The notes: generated by a model from the sequence alone, not told the origin. A stretch of 64,000 nucleotides of DNA from Paracoccus sp. MBLB3053 (GCF_031822435.1 NZ_JAVQLW010000001.1:2551501-2615500); one strand, 5' to 3'. Shown: positions 29,332-39,028, numbered from the stretch's first letter. A program made the numbers and translations.

Positions 29332-29811
29332 ATGTGCGGATTTGCGCTGACCCAGCCGGTGGCTGCTGATCCTTTCGAGGAATTCGGCACGGCAATGAAA
29401 TACGGACTTCCCCTGACGGCGGCAATCTGCGCGGCGGATCAGGATCGGCTCGAGGATTTCGCCGTTCGGGGTATTCTGCAAACCGCCCTGGTCTGGGGTC
29501 TCAAGGAATATTTCGACGGTGAGCCGATCTCGCGCCGACCCTCGGGCGAGGGCAAGGGCTTCCCCTCGGGCCACACGGCAGCAGCCCTCTTCGGCGCATC
29601 CGACCTGGCAGGGAAATGCTTTGACGACAAGCCAGAGGCAGGCGCGCTGGCCTATGGCGCAGCCGGTCTGACCGGCTGGAGCCGCGTGCATGCCGGTGCG
29701 CACACGCCCGAACAGGTCTGGTCAGGCGCGTTGATCGGCCTCACCTTCGGCGCGGCAAGCTTCGGCATCGGATCGGACGGAGCGCGGTTCGAGTTCGGAT
29801 TGAGGTTCTGA
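29332..29811 (+). CDS. PAP2-type phosphatase family protein, short
   Basis: A 159-residue protein with the three phosphatase motifs of PAP2: K-EYFDGEPISR-RP, PSGHTAAA, and SRVHAGAHTPEQ. In motif 3 the usual final Asp is replaced by Gln. The N-terminus is a short hydrophobic leader (CGFALTQPVAA), so export is likely. The six membrane helices of classical PAP2 are absent, so this is a small soluble or weakly membrane-bound version. No good ribosome binding site precedes ATG 29332; coupling to the cytochrome gene (26 bp away) may help. A decayed copy lies at 23331. Confidence 0.75.
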   Translation: MCGFALTQPVAADPFEEFGTAMKYGLPLTAAICAADQDRLEDFAVRGILQTALVWGLKEYFDGEPISRRPSGEGKGFPSGHTAAALFGASDLAGKCFDDKPEAGALAYGAAGLTGWSRVHAGAHTPEQVWSGALIGLTFGAASFGIGSDGARFEFGLRF

Positions 29812-29840
29812 GCGGCGGCGCGCCACAGCATTGGCAGAAC

Positions 29841-32800
29841 CTATTCTTCGAGCACTTCCAGCACGCCGGGAATGATGCGCAATGCCTGCCGCGCGGGCGT
29901 CGTCAGGGGGGCGTCTTCGGTGATCTCGATATCGACCAGATCCTCGCCATCCTTCAGCCGCAAAGTGATCGGCCCACGGGCACGCGAGGGCGCCGCGACT
30001 TCGGCCTGAATCCGGGCCAGAGCCTCGGCAATGCCGGGAACGGCGTCGAGCCCCGCGATCTCGACCGCCAGCCGGTTTGCACCGGCATCTGCGACAGCTT
30101 GATCCAATGGCATCACGCTGCGCGCAAGCAGCTTCACCTGATCCCCGGAAGGTTCGACCTGAACCTGCAAGACGACGTTCTCGCCCGGCTCGAGATGCTG
30201 GCGATGTGCGTCCAGCGTGTCCGAAAACACCGTCACCTCGTAAAGACCTGTCGGATCGGACAGGCCTACGAAGGCAAAACGCGTCCCGCGAGCGGATTTC
30301 TTTTCCTGCCGAAAGGCCACGGTCCCGGCAAGCTGCGCGACCAGCGCCCCATCGGCCGCGGCCTGTGTCACCTCGGCCAGCGTCTGCACGTTCTTGCGTC
30401 TTAGCGCGGGCAGGTAGTCATCAAGCGGATGGCCCGAAAGGTAGAACCCCACCGCGGCATGTTCCTCGCCCAGCTTCTCGGCCGGCATCCAGATCGGCGC
30501 GACCACCGGCCGCGGCGGGGGAAGATCCTCGCCCCCGCCGAACAGTGAGCTTTGCGACGAGGCAGCGGCCGTCTGTACAGCAGTGGACCATGCGACAAGC
30601 CCATCCAGGGATTTCAGGACTTTGGACCTGCTTTCCTCGAGAATGTCGAAGGCGCCCGCCCGTGCGAGCATTTCCAGCGGGCGTTTTCCCACCCGGCGCA
30701 TGTCCACGCGGCGCGCGAAATCGTGCAGGTCGCGGAAAGGCTTGTCGCCACGCGCCTCGACGATCATCCGCATCGCCTCGATGCCCACGCCCTTCAGTGC
30801 GCCCAGCGCATAGACGATCTTGCCGTCCTTGACCGTGAAGGTCGCATCCGACCGGTTCACGCAGGGCGGCACCGTCTCGATTCCCATCCGATCGGCTTCG
30901 CGCTTGTAGACGGCCAGCTTGTCGGTCAGGTGGATATCGCAGTTCATCACCGCGGCCATGAATTCGACAGGGTGGTTCGCCTTCAGCCATGCGGTCTGGT
31001 AGCTGACAACGGCATAGGCGGCAGCGTGTGACTTGTTGAAGCCGTAATTCGCAAATTTCTCGAGAAGGTCAAAGACCTCTCCGGCCTTTTTCGAATCCAC
31101 GCCATTTGCGACCGCGCCGTTGACGAATTTGGGCCGTTCCTTGGCCATTTCCTCGGCGATCTTCTTGCCCATGGCGCGGCGCAGAAGGTCGGCCCCGCCC
31201 AGGCTGTAGCCCGCCATGACCTGCGCAATCTGCATCACCTGTTCCTGGTAGACGATGATGCCCTGCGTCTCGGCCAGAATCGGGTCGATGCTGGGATGCA
31301 GCGATTCGAGTTCTCGCAGGCCGTTCTTGACCTCACAATAGGTCGGGATGTTCTCCATCGGGCCGGGGCGGTAAAGCGCCACCAGCGCCACGATATCCTC
31401 GATGCACGTCGGCTTCATGCGCCGCAGCGCATCCATCATCCCCGAGCTTTCGACCTGGAAGACGGCGACCGTGCGGGCGCTCGCGAACAGATCGTAGCTT
31501 GGCTTGTCGTCCAGCGGGATGGCGTTGATCTGGTTCTCTGCCCCCTCTGCAGGCTGGTACAATTCCCGCCCGTCCGCCGCGACATGCAAGGGCCGCCCGC
31601 CCCCATTGATCAGGTCGACGGCGTTCTGGATGACCGTCAGGGTTTTCAGGCCAAGAAAGTCGAACTTGACCAGCCCGGCCTGCTCGACCCACTTCATGTT
31701 GAACTGGGTCGCGGGCATTTCCGAGGCCGGATCGCGGTATAGCGGCACCAGCTTGTCAAGCGGGCGATCCCCGATCACCACGCCCGCGGCATGGGTCGAC
31801 GCGTTCCGAAGCAAGCCTTCCAGCTTCGCCGCATAATCCAGGAGGCGGCCCACCACCTCTTCCTTGGCGGCTTCGCGCAGGCGCGGTTCATCGGCCAGAG
31901 CCTTGGTCACGCTTACTGGCTTCACGCCCTCGACCGGAATCATCTTGGAAAGGCGGTCGACCTGACCGAAGGGCAGTTGCAGCACGCGCCCCACGTCGCG
32001 CACCGCCGCCTTGGACAGAAGCGCGCCGAAGGTGATGATCTGGCCGACCTTGTCGCGGCCATATTTCTCTTGCACATACTGGATCACCTCTTCGCGGCGA
32101 TCCATGCAGAAATCGATATCGAAGTCGGGCATCGAGACCCGCTCCGGGTTCAGGAAGCGTTCGAAAAGCAGCGAATAGCGCAGCGGATCAAGATCGGTGA
32201 TCGTCAGGGCATAAGCCACCAGCGAACCTGCACCCGACCCCCGGCCCGGCCCGACCGGGATGCCCTGATCCTTGGCCCATTTGATGAAGTCGGCAACGAT
32301 AAGGAAATACCCCGGGAAGCCCATCTGCTCGATGATGCCAAGCTCGAACCGCAGGCGTTCTTCGTATTCCTCGACCGTGACGGCATGAGGGATGACCGAC
32401 AGGCGCGAGCGCAGGCCGTCCCAGGCCTGACGCCGAAGTGCCTCGACCTCGTCATCGGCAAAGCGCGGCAGGATCGGCTTGTGCTTCTTGACGGCGAAGG
32501 CGCAGCGCTTGGCAATCTCGACGGTATTCTCGATGGCCTCGGGGAGATCGGCGAACAAGGCCACCATCTCGGCCGGAGACTTGAAGTAATGGTCGGGCGT
32601 CAGGCGCCGCCGCGGCGCGGTCTGGTCGACATAACTGCGCTCGGAAATGCAGATCAGCGCGTCATGGGCGTCGTAAAGATCGGACTTGGGGAAATAGACA
32701 TCATTCGTCGCAACCAGCGGCAGATCCAGCTCATAGGCAAGGTCGATCATGCCGCCTTCGGATGCCACTTCCTCGGCGACAGGCGTACCTCCTCCATCCT

Positions 32801-33311
32801 TGTGGCGCTGCAGCTCGACATAAAGCCGGTTGGGAAAAGCCGATGCGAGTTGCTCGAGCAACGCCTTCGCCTCGGGCATCCGTCCCTGCCCCACAAGCTG
32901 TCCCAGCGGCCCCAGCGCCCCGCCGGCGAGACAGATCAGACCTTCCGAGCGCGCGCCAAGCTCTTCCAGCGTCACATGCGGCAGCGCATTGCCGTCGCGC
33001 AGATAGAGACAGCTCGAAAGCTCCATCAGGTTAAGCCAGCCGACCTCGTTCTGGGCCAGAAGAACGACTGCACCAGTGGCTGCCGCTTCCAGGGTCACCT
33101 GGCAGCCGATGATGGGCTGAACCCCGGCATCCTGCGCCTTGACCGAAAATTCCAGCGCGGCGAACAACGCGTTGGAATCCGTCAGCGCGACTGCCGGCAT
33201 GCCGTTTTGTGCTGCAAGATCAGCAAGTTTCTTGACGGGCACGGCTCCTTCCAGCAACGAATGTTCGGAATGCGTGCGCAGATGGATGAATCGGGGCGAG
33301 ATTTCGGGCAT
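29841..33311 (-). CDS. dnaE: DNA polymerase III subunit alpha
   Basis: A 1,156-residue replicative polymerase. The N-terminal PHP domain begins FIHLRTHSEHSLLEGAVPV. The polymerase core has GPGRGSGAGSLVAYAL, PDFDIDFCMDRREEVIQYV (two catalytic Asp) and KFDFLGLKTLTVI. Then come FNKSHAAAYAVVSYQTAWLKANHP (the helix-hairpin-helix/beta-binding region) and an OB domain near the end (AGTVAFRQEKKSARGTRFAFVGLSD). The length is that of the main DnaE, not the ~1,080-residue error-prone DnaE2. It stands alone, convergent with the PAP2 gene. Confidence 0.97.
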   Translation of the reverse strand: MPEISPRFIHLRTHSEHSLLEGAVPVKKLADLAAQNGMPAVALTDSNALFAALEFSVKAQDAGVQPIIGCQVTLEAAATGAVVLLAQNEVGWLNLMELSSCLYLRDGNALPHVTLEELGARSEGLICLAGGALGPLGQLVGQGRMPEAKALLEQLASAFPNRLYVELQRHKDGGGTPVAEEVASEGGMIDLAYELDLPLVATNDVYFPKSDLYDAHDALICISERSYVDQTAPRRRLTPDHYFKSPAEMVALFADLPEAIENTVEIAKRCAFAVKKHKPILPRFADDEVEALRRQAWDGLRSRLSVIPHAVTVEEYEERLRFELGIIEQMGFPGYFLIVADFIKWAKDQGIPVGPGRGSGAGSLVAYALTITDLDPLRYSLLFERFLNPERVSMPDFDIDFCMDRREEVIQYVQEKYGRDKVGQIITFGALLSKAAVRDVGRVLQLPFGQVDRLSKMIPVEGVKPVSVTKALADEPRLREAAKEEVVGRLLDYAAKLEGLLRNASTHAAGVVIGDRPLDKLVPLYRDPASEMPATQFNMKWVEQAGLVKFDFLGLKTLTVIQNAVDLINGGGRPLHVAADGRELYQPAEGAENQINAIPLDDKPSYDLFASARTVAVFQVESSGMMDALRRMKPTCIEDIVALVALYRPGPMENIPTYCEVKNGLRELESLHPSIDPILAETQGIIVYQEQVMQIAQVMAGYSLGGADLLRRAMGKKIAEEMAKERPKFVNGAVANGVDSKKAGEVFDLLEKFANYGFNKSHAAAYAVVSYQTAWLKANHPVEFMAAVMNCDIHLTDKLAVYKREADRMGIETVPPCVNRSDATFTVKDGKIVYALGALKGVGIEAMRMIVEARGDKPFRDLHDFARRVDMRRVGKRPLEMLARAGAFDILEESRSKVLKSLDGLVAWSTAVQTAAASSQSSLFGGGEDLPPPRPVVAPIWMPAEKLGEEHAAVGFYLSGHPLDDYLPALRRKNVQTLAEVTQAAADGALVAQLAGTVAFRQEKKSARGTRFAFVGLSDPTGLYEVTVFSDTLDAHRQHLEPGENVVLQVQVEPSGDQVKLLARSVMPLDQAVADAGANRLAVEIAGLDAVPGIAEALARIQAEVAAPSRARGPITLRLKDGEDLVDIEITEDAPLTTPARQALRIIPGVLEVLEE

Positions 33312-33408
33312 GCCGCCAATCTAGGCTCGACCTGTCCAACTGTGCAATTGCTCCTCGGCGGAAAACCGCTAAAGGTGATCGAAATATAGGGCAAAGAGGC
33401 ACTGGACA

Positions 33409-34926
33409 GTGACAGAGGTTTTCCGGGCCGAGGGTCTGGGCAAGACATATCCGGGCGTCCGTGCGAATGACGATATCAGCTTCGCGGTCGGCGCTGGCGA
33501 AATCCATGCATTGCTCGGGGAAAACGGGGCTGGCAAATCGACGCTGGTCAAGATGATCTATGGCCTTGTCCGCCCGGATGACGGCCGAATGTCGCTGCTG
33601 GGCGCGCCGCACGCGCCATCGGATCCGCGCGGGGCCCGCGCAGCGGGTGTCGCGATGGTGTTTCAGCATTTCTCGTTGTTCGACGCGCTGACCGTCGCCG
33701 AGAACATCGCACTTGGCATGGAGAACCCGCCCGCGCGGGCCGAATTGTCCCGCCGCATTTCGGAACTGTCGCAAAGCTACGGGCTGCCGCTGAATCCCAC
33801 GCGTCGGGTCGCAACCCTCTCCGCCGGTGAGCGGCAACGCGTGGAGATCCTGCGCTGTCTGCTGCAGAACCCGCGTCTTCTCATCATGGATGAGCCGACG
33901 AGCGTGCTGACCCCGCAAGAGGCCGAGATCCTTTTCGCGACCTTGCGACAACTGGCCGGGGCCGGAACGGCCGTTCTCTATATCAGCCACAAGCTGGAAG
34001 AAATCCGCAGCCATTGCGATCAGGCCACCATCCTGCGCCATGGCAAGGTCGTCCGCACGGTTGCCCCCCGCGCCCATAGCGCGCGGGAACTGGCCGCGAT
34101 GATGGTGGGCGCAGAGATGCGCATCGTCGATCGTTCGGGGCGGCGGCCCGGTGACAAGGTCCTTGAGGTCAAGGCACTTTCGACAGGCTCCACGGCCGAG
34201 GGTGTGTCGCTCAAGCAGATCGGCCTGAGACTGCATAAAGGTGAAATCCTTGGTATTGGCGGCGTCGCCGGCAATGGCCAGGAAGAGCTGCTGGCAGCCT
34301 TGTCGGGTGAAATCGGCTCGCCGCGGGGAACCGTCCTCCTCGGGCAAGCCGATCTTTCCGAGGCCGGTCCCGAAACGCGGCGACGGGCCGGGCTTCTTGC
34401 CGCCCCCGAAGACCGGCTTGGCCATGCCGCCGTTCCCGAATTCAGCCTGACCGAGAACACGCTGCTGACGGCCGGGGCAAGGCAAGGGATCGTCAAGCGG
34501 GGCCTGATCGACAACGGCGCGGCGCGTCGCTTCGCCGAAGAGATCATCGCGAAATTCGACGTGCGCACCCCCGGCCCCGGCACGGCGGCCGGCGCGCTTT
34601 CGGGCGGCAACCTGCAAAAATTCGTCATCGGCCGCGAGGTGCTGGGCCGCCCCGAGGTCCTGGTGGTGAACCAGCCGACATGGGGCGTCGATGCAGGTGC
34701 CGCCGCCGCGATCCGCCAGGCGCTTCTTGATCTGGCTGCCCAGGGCGCCGGGGTGATTGTCATCAGTCAGGATCTCGACGAGCTTCTTGAACTCTCCGAC
34801 AGGTTCTGCGCCCTGAACGAGGGCCGCCTTTCCGCCCCTCGCCCGACCGAAGGTCTGACCATCGACGAGATCGGGCTGATGCTTGGCGGCGCACATGGAA
34901 TGGAGGTCGGCCATGTTCCGGCTTGA
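33409..34926 (+). CDS. BMP-type ABC importer, double ATP-binding protein (nucleoside/purine type)
   Basis: A 505-residue ATPase with two ABC domains, started at GTG 33409, which follows AAAGAGG. The first domain has GENGAGKST, LSAGERQRVEILR and LLIMDEPTSVLTP; the second has the modified Walker A GVAGNGQEELLAAL and LSGGNLQKFVIGRE, as in sugar/nucleoside importers (NupO/YufO, RbsA relatives). It heads a four-gene operon with two permeases and a BMP binding protein ending at a terminator at ~38000. Likely cargo is a nucleoside, purine or similar compound; this is inferred from the BMP family. Confidence 0.93.
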   Translation: MTEVFRAEGLGKTYPGVRANDDISFAVGAGEIHALLGENGAGKSTLVKMIYGLVRPDDGRMSLLGAPHAPSDPRGARAAGVAMVFQHFSLFDALTVAENIALGMENPPARAELSRRISELSQSYGLPLNPTRRVATLSAGERQRVEILRCLLQNPRLLIMDEPTSVLTPQEAEILFATLRQLAGAGTAVLYISHKLEEIRSHCDQATILRHGKVVRTVAPRAHSARELAAMMVGAEMRIVDRSGRRPGDKVLEVKALSTGSTAEGVSLKQIGLRLHKGEILGIGGVAGNGQEELLAALSGEIGSPRGTVLLGQADLSEAGPETRRRAGLLAAPEDRLGHAAVPEFSLTENTLLTAGARQGIVKRGLIDNGAARRFAEEIIAKFDVRTPGPGTAAGALSGGNLQKFVIGREVLGRPEVLVVNQPTWGVDAGAAAAIRQALLDLAAQGAGVIVISQDLDELLELSDRFCALNEGRLSAPRPTEGLTIDEIGLMLGGAHGMEVGHVPA

Positions 34927-35983
34927 GCCGCGCGCCAGCGCGTCGCTGGGATGGCAGATCGCCACCCCGATCATGGCCGTGGTCGCGACCGTGATCGTCG
35001 GCGGGCTGCTGTTCTGGGCGCTGGGCTTCGATCCCGTCGCGGCCATTCGCACGATTTTCTGGGACCCGCTTTTCGGCCCCGCCTCGGGATATTCGCGTCC
35101 GCAGCTTCTGGTCAAGGCGGGGCCGCTGATCCTGATCGCTTCGGGACTGGCCTTGGGCTTTCGCGCCGGAATCTGGAATATCGGCGCCGAGGGGCAATAC
35201 ATCATCGGCGGGATCTGCGGTGCGGCCGTGGCGCTTGCCGCCTATCCGCTGCAGGCCTTCTGGATCTTTCCCGCGATGATCCTTGCCGGTGCCCTGGGCG
35301 GCTGGGCCTGGGGCATGGTTCCCGCAATGCTGCGCAACTGGTTCGGCGCGTCCGAGATCCTCGTGTCGCTGATGCTCGTCTATGTCGCGCAGAAGATCGC
35401 GGCCTGGATGGCCTTCGGCCCGATGAAGAACCCCGAGGGATTCAACTTCCCCGGCTCGCGCAATCTGCAGCAATATCCTTCCGCCTCGAACCCCGAACTC
35501 ATTCCCAATACCGGGCTTCATTGGGGTGTCATCGCTGCCGGTATCGCTCTGCTGGTGGTCTGGTTCGTGATGTCGCGCCATGTTCTGGGCTTCCACATCC
35601 GCACTGCCGGCGCCGCCCCGCGCGCGGCAAGGTTTGCGGGCGTCCGCCCCGATCGCCTGGTAGCGCTTTGCCTGGGCGCCTCGGGCGCGCTGGCGGGTCT
35701 GGCGGGGTTGTTCGAGGTCGCCGGTCCTGCCGGTCAGATCACCGAAAGCTTCGGCTCGGGCTACGGCTTCACCGCCATCATCGTGGCGTTCCTTGGCCGC
35801 CTGCATCCCCTGGGCATCCTGCTGGCCGGCCTGCTGCTGGCGCTGACCTATATCGGCGGCGAGCTTGCGCAGATGATGCTGCAACTGCCCGCCGCATCCG
35901 TCCAGGTCTTTCAAGGGATGCTTCTGTTCTTCCTCCTGGGCTTTGACCTGCTGACCCGATACCGCATCCGGAGGCGCGCGTGA
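34913..35983 (+). CDS. BMP-type ABC importer, permease 1
   Basis: A 356-residue permease started at ATG 34913 (MFRLEPRASASLG), overlapping the ATPase gene by 14 bp. About eight to ten hydrophobic segments are visible. GLALGFRAGIWNIGAEGQYIIGGICGA is the conserved BPD_transp_2 loop, and AARFAGVRPDRLVALCLGASGALAGLAG the coupling region before the last helices. It pairs with permease 2 at 35983 (NupP/NupQ-like). Confidence 0.93.
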   Translation: MFRLEPRASASLGWQIATPIMAVVATVIVGGLLFWALGFDPVAAIRTIFWDPLFGPASGYSRPQLLVKAGPLILIASGLALGFRAGIWNIGAEGQYIIGGICGAAVALAAYPLQAFWIFPAMILAGALGGWAWGMVPAMLRNWFGASEILVSLMLVYVAQKIAAWMAFGPMKNPEGFNFPGSRNLQQYPSASNPELIPNTGLHWGVIAAGIALLVVWFVMSRHVLGFHIRTAGAAPRAARFAGVRPDRLVALCLGASGALAGLAGLFEVAGPAGQITESFGSGYGFTAIIVAFLGRLHPLGILLAGLLLALTYIGGELAQMMLQLPAASVQVFQGMLLFFLLGFDLLTRYRIRRRA

Positions 35984-36870
35984 TGATCGATCCGATCGCC
36001 GTTTTCATGCTGCTGCTTGGTGCAGCCACCCCCATTTTGTTTGCAGCGCTCGGCGAGCTCGTGGTCGAGCGGGCGGGCGTGCTGAACCTTGGTGTCGAAG
36101 GCATGATGATCGGAGGCGCGCTTGCGGGATTTGCCGTGGCCCATGCCACCGGAAGCCCGGCACTGGGCTTCGTCGGAGCGGCCGTCGCGGGCACCGCGCT
36201 TGCGATGGTATTTGCCCTGCTTACGCAGTTCCTGCTGTCTAACCAGGTCGCGAGTGGCCTTGCCCTGACACTGTTCGGGCTTGGCCTTACCGCGATGTTC
36301 GGCAAGCCCTATGAAGGCGTCAAGGCACCCGCCATGATGGCAGGTCCGCTGGGGCTGAACCTGATGATCTGGCTGGGCCTGACAATGGTGCCCGTGACAT
36401 GGTGGGTCCTGATGCGCACGCGCGCCGGGTTGATCCTGCGCGCCGTGGGGGAAAACCATGACGCGGCCCATGGGCTGGGCTACCCGGTGCGCAAGGTCAG
36501 GTTGGCGGCGCTGGCCTTTGGCGGGGCGATGGCCGGAATGGGCGGGGCCTACATCTCGATTGCCACGGTTCTGCAATGGACCGAGGGCATGACGGCCGGC
36601 GCAGGCTGGATCGCACTGGCGATCGTCGTCTTCGCGCAATGGAACCCATGGGGCGCGCTGGCCGGGGCATGGCTTTTTGGCGGCGTGACGGTGCTGCAGT
36701 TGCGATTGCAGGCCGCGGGCGTCGCCGTGCCGGTCCAACTGCTCAGCATGGCACCCTATCTTGCGACGATCATCGTCCTTGTGCTCATCTCGGCCCGCCA
36801 GAAATTCGGCCACCGGTCGGGGGGCGCTGCCCCCGCCTCGCTCGGCAAGCCTTTCCACGCGCTGCGCTAA
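35983..36870 (+). CDS. BMP-type ABC importer, permease 2
   Basis: A 295-residue permease. The ATG at 35983 shares its A with the TGA of permease 1 (TGATG). It has about eight membrane segments and the conserved ALGELVVERAGVLNLGVEGMM loop that identifies NupQ/YufQ-like permeases, plus RAVGENHDAAHGLGYPVRKVRLAALAFGGAMAGMGGAY as the coupling helix region. Confidence 0.94.
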   Translation: MIDPIAVFMLLLGAATPILFAALGELVVERAGVLNLGVEGMMIGGALAGFAVAHATGSPALGFVGAAVAGTALAMVFALLTQFLLSNQVASGLALTLFGLGLTAMFGKPYEGVKAPAMMAGPLGLNLMIWLGLTMVPVTWWVLMRTRAGLILRAVGENHDAAHGLGYPVRKVRLAALAFGGAMAGMGGAYISIATVLQWTEGMTAGAGWIALAIVVFAQWNPWGALAGAWLFGGVTVLQLRLQAAGVAVPVQLLSMAPYLATIIVLVLISARQKFGHRSGGAAPASLGKPFHALR

Positions 36871-36899
36871 GCAGCACCCCACCCAACAGGAGTCCCTAT

Positions 36900-37976
36900 A
36901 TGAAACGCAGAACCCTTCTTGGCAGCGCGGCGGCGCTCATGGCCGTTTCGGCAATCCCCGCGATGGCCCAGGATGACAAGCTCAAGGTCGGCTTCATCTA
37001 TGTCGGCCCGGTCGGCGATGGTGGCTGGACCTATCAGCACGATCTGGCGCGCCAGGCGATCGAGAAGGAGTATGGCGACAAGATCGAGACGACCTTCATC
37101 GAAAGCGTCCCGGAAGGTGCGGATGCCGAGCGCGCCCTGACCCAGCTTGCCCTGGCAGGCAACAAGCTGATCTTCGCGACCAGCTTCGGCTTCATGGACG
37201 CGACGATCAACGTCGCCTCGAAGTTTCCTGACATCAAGTTCGAACATGCCACCGGCTACAAGCGGGCCGACAACGTCGCGACCTACGATGCCCGCTTCTA
37301 CGAGGGACGCGCCGTCATCGGCACCATCGCGGGGCGCATGACCAAGTCGAACAAGATCGGCTATATCGGCTCGTTCCCGATCCCCGAAGTCATCCAGGGC
37401 ATCAACTCGGCCTTCATCCACGCCCGCAAGGTGAACCCGGAAGTCGAAATGAAGGTGGTCTGGGTCTATAGCTGGTTCGATCCGGCGAAAGAGGCCGATG
37501 CGGCCGCCGCCCTGCTGGCCGAGGGTGTCGACGTATTCATGCAGCACACCGATTCCACCGCACCGCTCGCGAAGGCCCAGGAAGCCGGTGCGCTGGCCTT
37601 TGGCCAGGCTTCCGATATGGCGAGCTTCGCGCTGACCCCGCGCATCGCCTCGATCGTCGACAACTGGGCACCTTATTACATCAAGCGGGTCGGCCAGGTT
37701 CTGGACGGCAGCTGGAAATCGGAAGCCACCTGGGCAGGGATCGGCGACGGCGAGGTGGTGATCGGAGAGATCACCGAAGCCGTGCCCGCCGATGTCAAGG
37801 CAGAGGCAGAGGAACTCAAGGCCAAGATCGCCTCGGGCGAATACCACCCCTTCACCGGCCCGCTGAAGAAACAGGATGGCAGCGACTGGCTGGCCGATGG
37901 GCAAACCGCGACCGACGAAGAACTTTCCGGTCTGAATTTCTATGTCGAGGGCATCACCGCCCCGATGCCGCAATAA
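36900..37976 (+). CDS. BMP family ABC transporter substrate-binding protein
   Basis: A 358-residue periplasmic protein started at ATG 36900, preceded by CAACAGGAG. The signal peptide is MKRRTLLGSAAALMAVSAIP...AMA (twin-Arg-like K-R-R but without the full Tat motif). The mature part KVGFIYVGPVGDGGWTYQHDLARQAIEKEYGD is the BMP/PnrA nucleoside-binding start; LIFATSFGFMD, EHATGYK, GYIGSFPIPEVIQGINSAFIHA and QHTDSTAPLAKAQE follow. In the family this fold binds purine nucleosides or related bases. It ends the operon. Confidence 0.95.
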   Translation: MKRRTLLGSAAALMAVSAIPAMAQDDKLKVGFIYVGPVGDGGWTYQHDLARQAIEKEYGDKIETTFIESVPEGADAERALTQLALAGNKLIFATSFGFMDATINVASKFPDIKFEHATGYKRADNVATYDARFYEGRAVIGTIAGRMTKSNKIGYIGSFPIPEVIQGINSAFIHARKVNPEVEMKVVWVYSWFDPAKEADAAAALLAEGVDVFMQHTDSTAPLAKAQEAGALAFGQASDMASFALTPRIASIVDNWAPYYIKRVGQVLDGSWKSEATWAGIGDGEVVIGEITEAVPADVKAEAEELKAKIASGEYHPFTGPLKKQDGSDWLADGQTATDEELSGLNFYVEGITAPMPQ

Positions 37977-37998
37977 TCAGGCGGTTCCGCACAAAAGG

Positions 37999-38022
37999 AA
38001 ACCGGGGCCTTGCCCCGGTTTT
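37999..38022. terminator. Two-way terminator between BMP operon and dps
   Basis: AACCGGGGC and GCCCCGGTT form a perfect stem with loop CTT. Rightwards it runs into TTCTC and leftwards into TTCCTTTT, so it can end both the importer operon and dps. Confidence 0.85.
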
Positions 38023-38042
38023 CTCATCTCATCGGCCCCTGA

Positions 38043-38516
38043 TCACTCCAGATGGCTTTCCAGGAACCACAGGTCCTTGTCGGCCGTCCGGGATGCCGCC
38101 GTGAACAGGTCGGCGGTATCCGCATCGCCAGCTTCGTCAGTCGTATCGATCGCTTCGCGAACCTTGGCGCCATAGTCGCGCATCCGCTCGCAAATCGCCT
38201 TGATATGATCCTCGGCCTTGGTCAGGTTGGTCGGGTATTCCTTGAGCGTGCTCGACTTGGCGACCTTCTCGACGGTTCCGATTGCGACCCCGTCCAGGAT
38301 CTGCACGCGTTCGGCCATCTCGTCGACATGGGTCTGCAAATTCACGAAAACTGTGTCGAACAGTTCGTGGACAGCGATGAAGTTGCGGCCCTTGACGTTC
38401 CAGTGCGCCTGCTTGATCGCGGCCGACAGGGCCACGGCATCAGCAAGGCGGGCGTTCAGTTCGGCGATCGCGGTCTTGCGCGCATTGTCGGCAAGACCCT
38501 GAACATTGACTGGCAT
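38043..38516 (-). CDS. dps: Dps family DNA-protecting ferritin
   Basis: A 157-residue mini-ferritin that binds DNA and stores iron by oxidising Fe(II) with peroxide. The inter-subunit ferroxidase site is visible in QAHWNVKGRNFIAVHELFD (His, His, Asp) and HVDEMAERVQIL (Glu). The N-terminus is short with few lysines (MPVNVQGLADNARKTAI). ATG 38516 follows a GGAGAC site. Single-gene unit. Confidence 0.96.
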   Translation of the reverse strand: MPVNVQGLADNARKTAIAELNARLADAVALSAAIKQAHWNVKGRNFIAVHELFDTVFVNLQTHVDEMAERVQILDGVAIGTVEKVAKSSTLKEYPTNLTKAEDHIKAICERMRDYGAKVREAIDTTDEAGDADTADLFTAASRTADKDLWFLESHLE

Positions 38517-38597
38517 TCCGGTCTCCTTCGTTGGATTTCACCCTACGAACGAGCAGGAGCGGAACGAGGTTCCCGACCCTTCGTCATACCTGCCATG

Positions 38598-38632
38598 AAA
38601 AAGGCGGTGCTTCCGCCAGGGAAAGCACCGCC
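38598..38632 (-). terminator. Rho-independent terminator of acpP
   Basis: Read leftwards, GGCGGTGCTT pairs with AAGCACCGCC, extended by CC/GG inside, and is followed by TTTTTC. It begins 25 bp after the acpP stop. Confidence 0.92.
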
Positions 38633-38657
38633 CGTATCGCCAAAGGCAAGGGTCCTA

Positions 38658-38891
38658 TCAGACCGCGCCCTGGATGAATTTGACCGCGTCGCCGAAGGTC
38701 TGGATGGTTTCGGCAGCGTCATCCGGGATCTCGATCCCGAACTCTTCCTCGAACGCCATGACCAGTTCGACCGTATCCAGAGAATCGGCGCCCAGATCGT
38801 CGATGAAGGAGGCGCTTTCGGTCACCTTGTCCTCGTCAACGCCCAGATGCTCGACGACAATTTTCTTCACGCGATCAGCAATATCGCTCAT
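38658..38891 (-). CDS. acpP: Acyl carrier protein
   Basis: A 77-residue acidic carrier for fatty-acid synthesis. The phosphopantetheine site is in [19 protein letters not shown], with Ser37 as attachment point. ATG 38891 follows GAGGAAGAG. It has its own probable promoter and terminator downstream of fabG. Confidence 0.98.
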   Translation of the reverse strand: MSDIADRVKKIVVEHLGVDEDKVTESASFIDDLGADSLDTVELVMAFEEEFGIEIPDDAAETIQTFGDAVKFIQGAV

Positions 38892-38984
38892 GTCTCTTCC
38901 TCATTTTCGCGGGCATCCGCCCAAAATGTTGACAGCTCACGCTGACGAGAGCCCAGGGCGGTTTCCCTGCAGCCTTGTTCGCGG

Positions 38985-39012
38985 GATATAGCACGGGAAC
39001 GTGATCTTGCAA
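38985..39012 (-). promoter_or_regulatory. Probable sigma-70-type promoter of acpP
   Basis: Read leftwards, TTGCAA (39012-39007) and TATATC (38990-38985) are separated by 16 bp, immediately after the fabG stop and ~94 bp before the acpP start. Confidence 0.35.
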
Positions 39013-39028
39013 CCGGTTAAACCGAAGA

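Noticed and set aside
29332..29811. Upstream start giving a longer signal peptide for the PAP2-type protein
   Set aside because: The frame upstream of 29332 contains no ATG, GTG or TTG in a useful position before it enters the cytochrome gene.
31791..33389. 532-codon rightward open frame
   Set aside because: It lies entirely opposite dnaE, whose motifs are unmistakable; the translation has no recognisable domain and no ribosome binding site.
33220..35205. 661-codon leftward open frame
   Set aside because: Antisense to the BMP-type ATPase and permease genes; composition is typical of a shadow frame.
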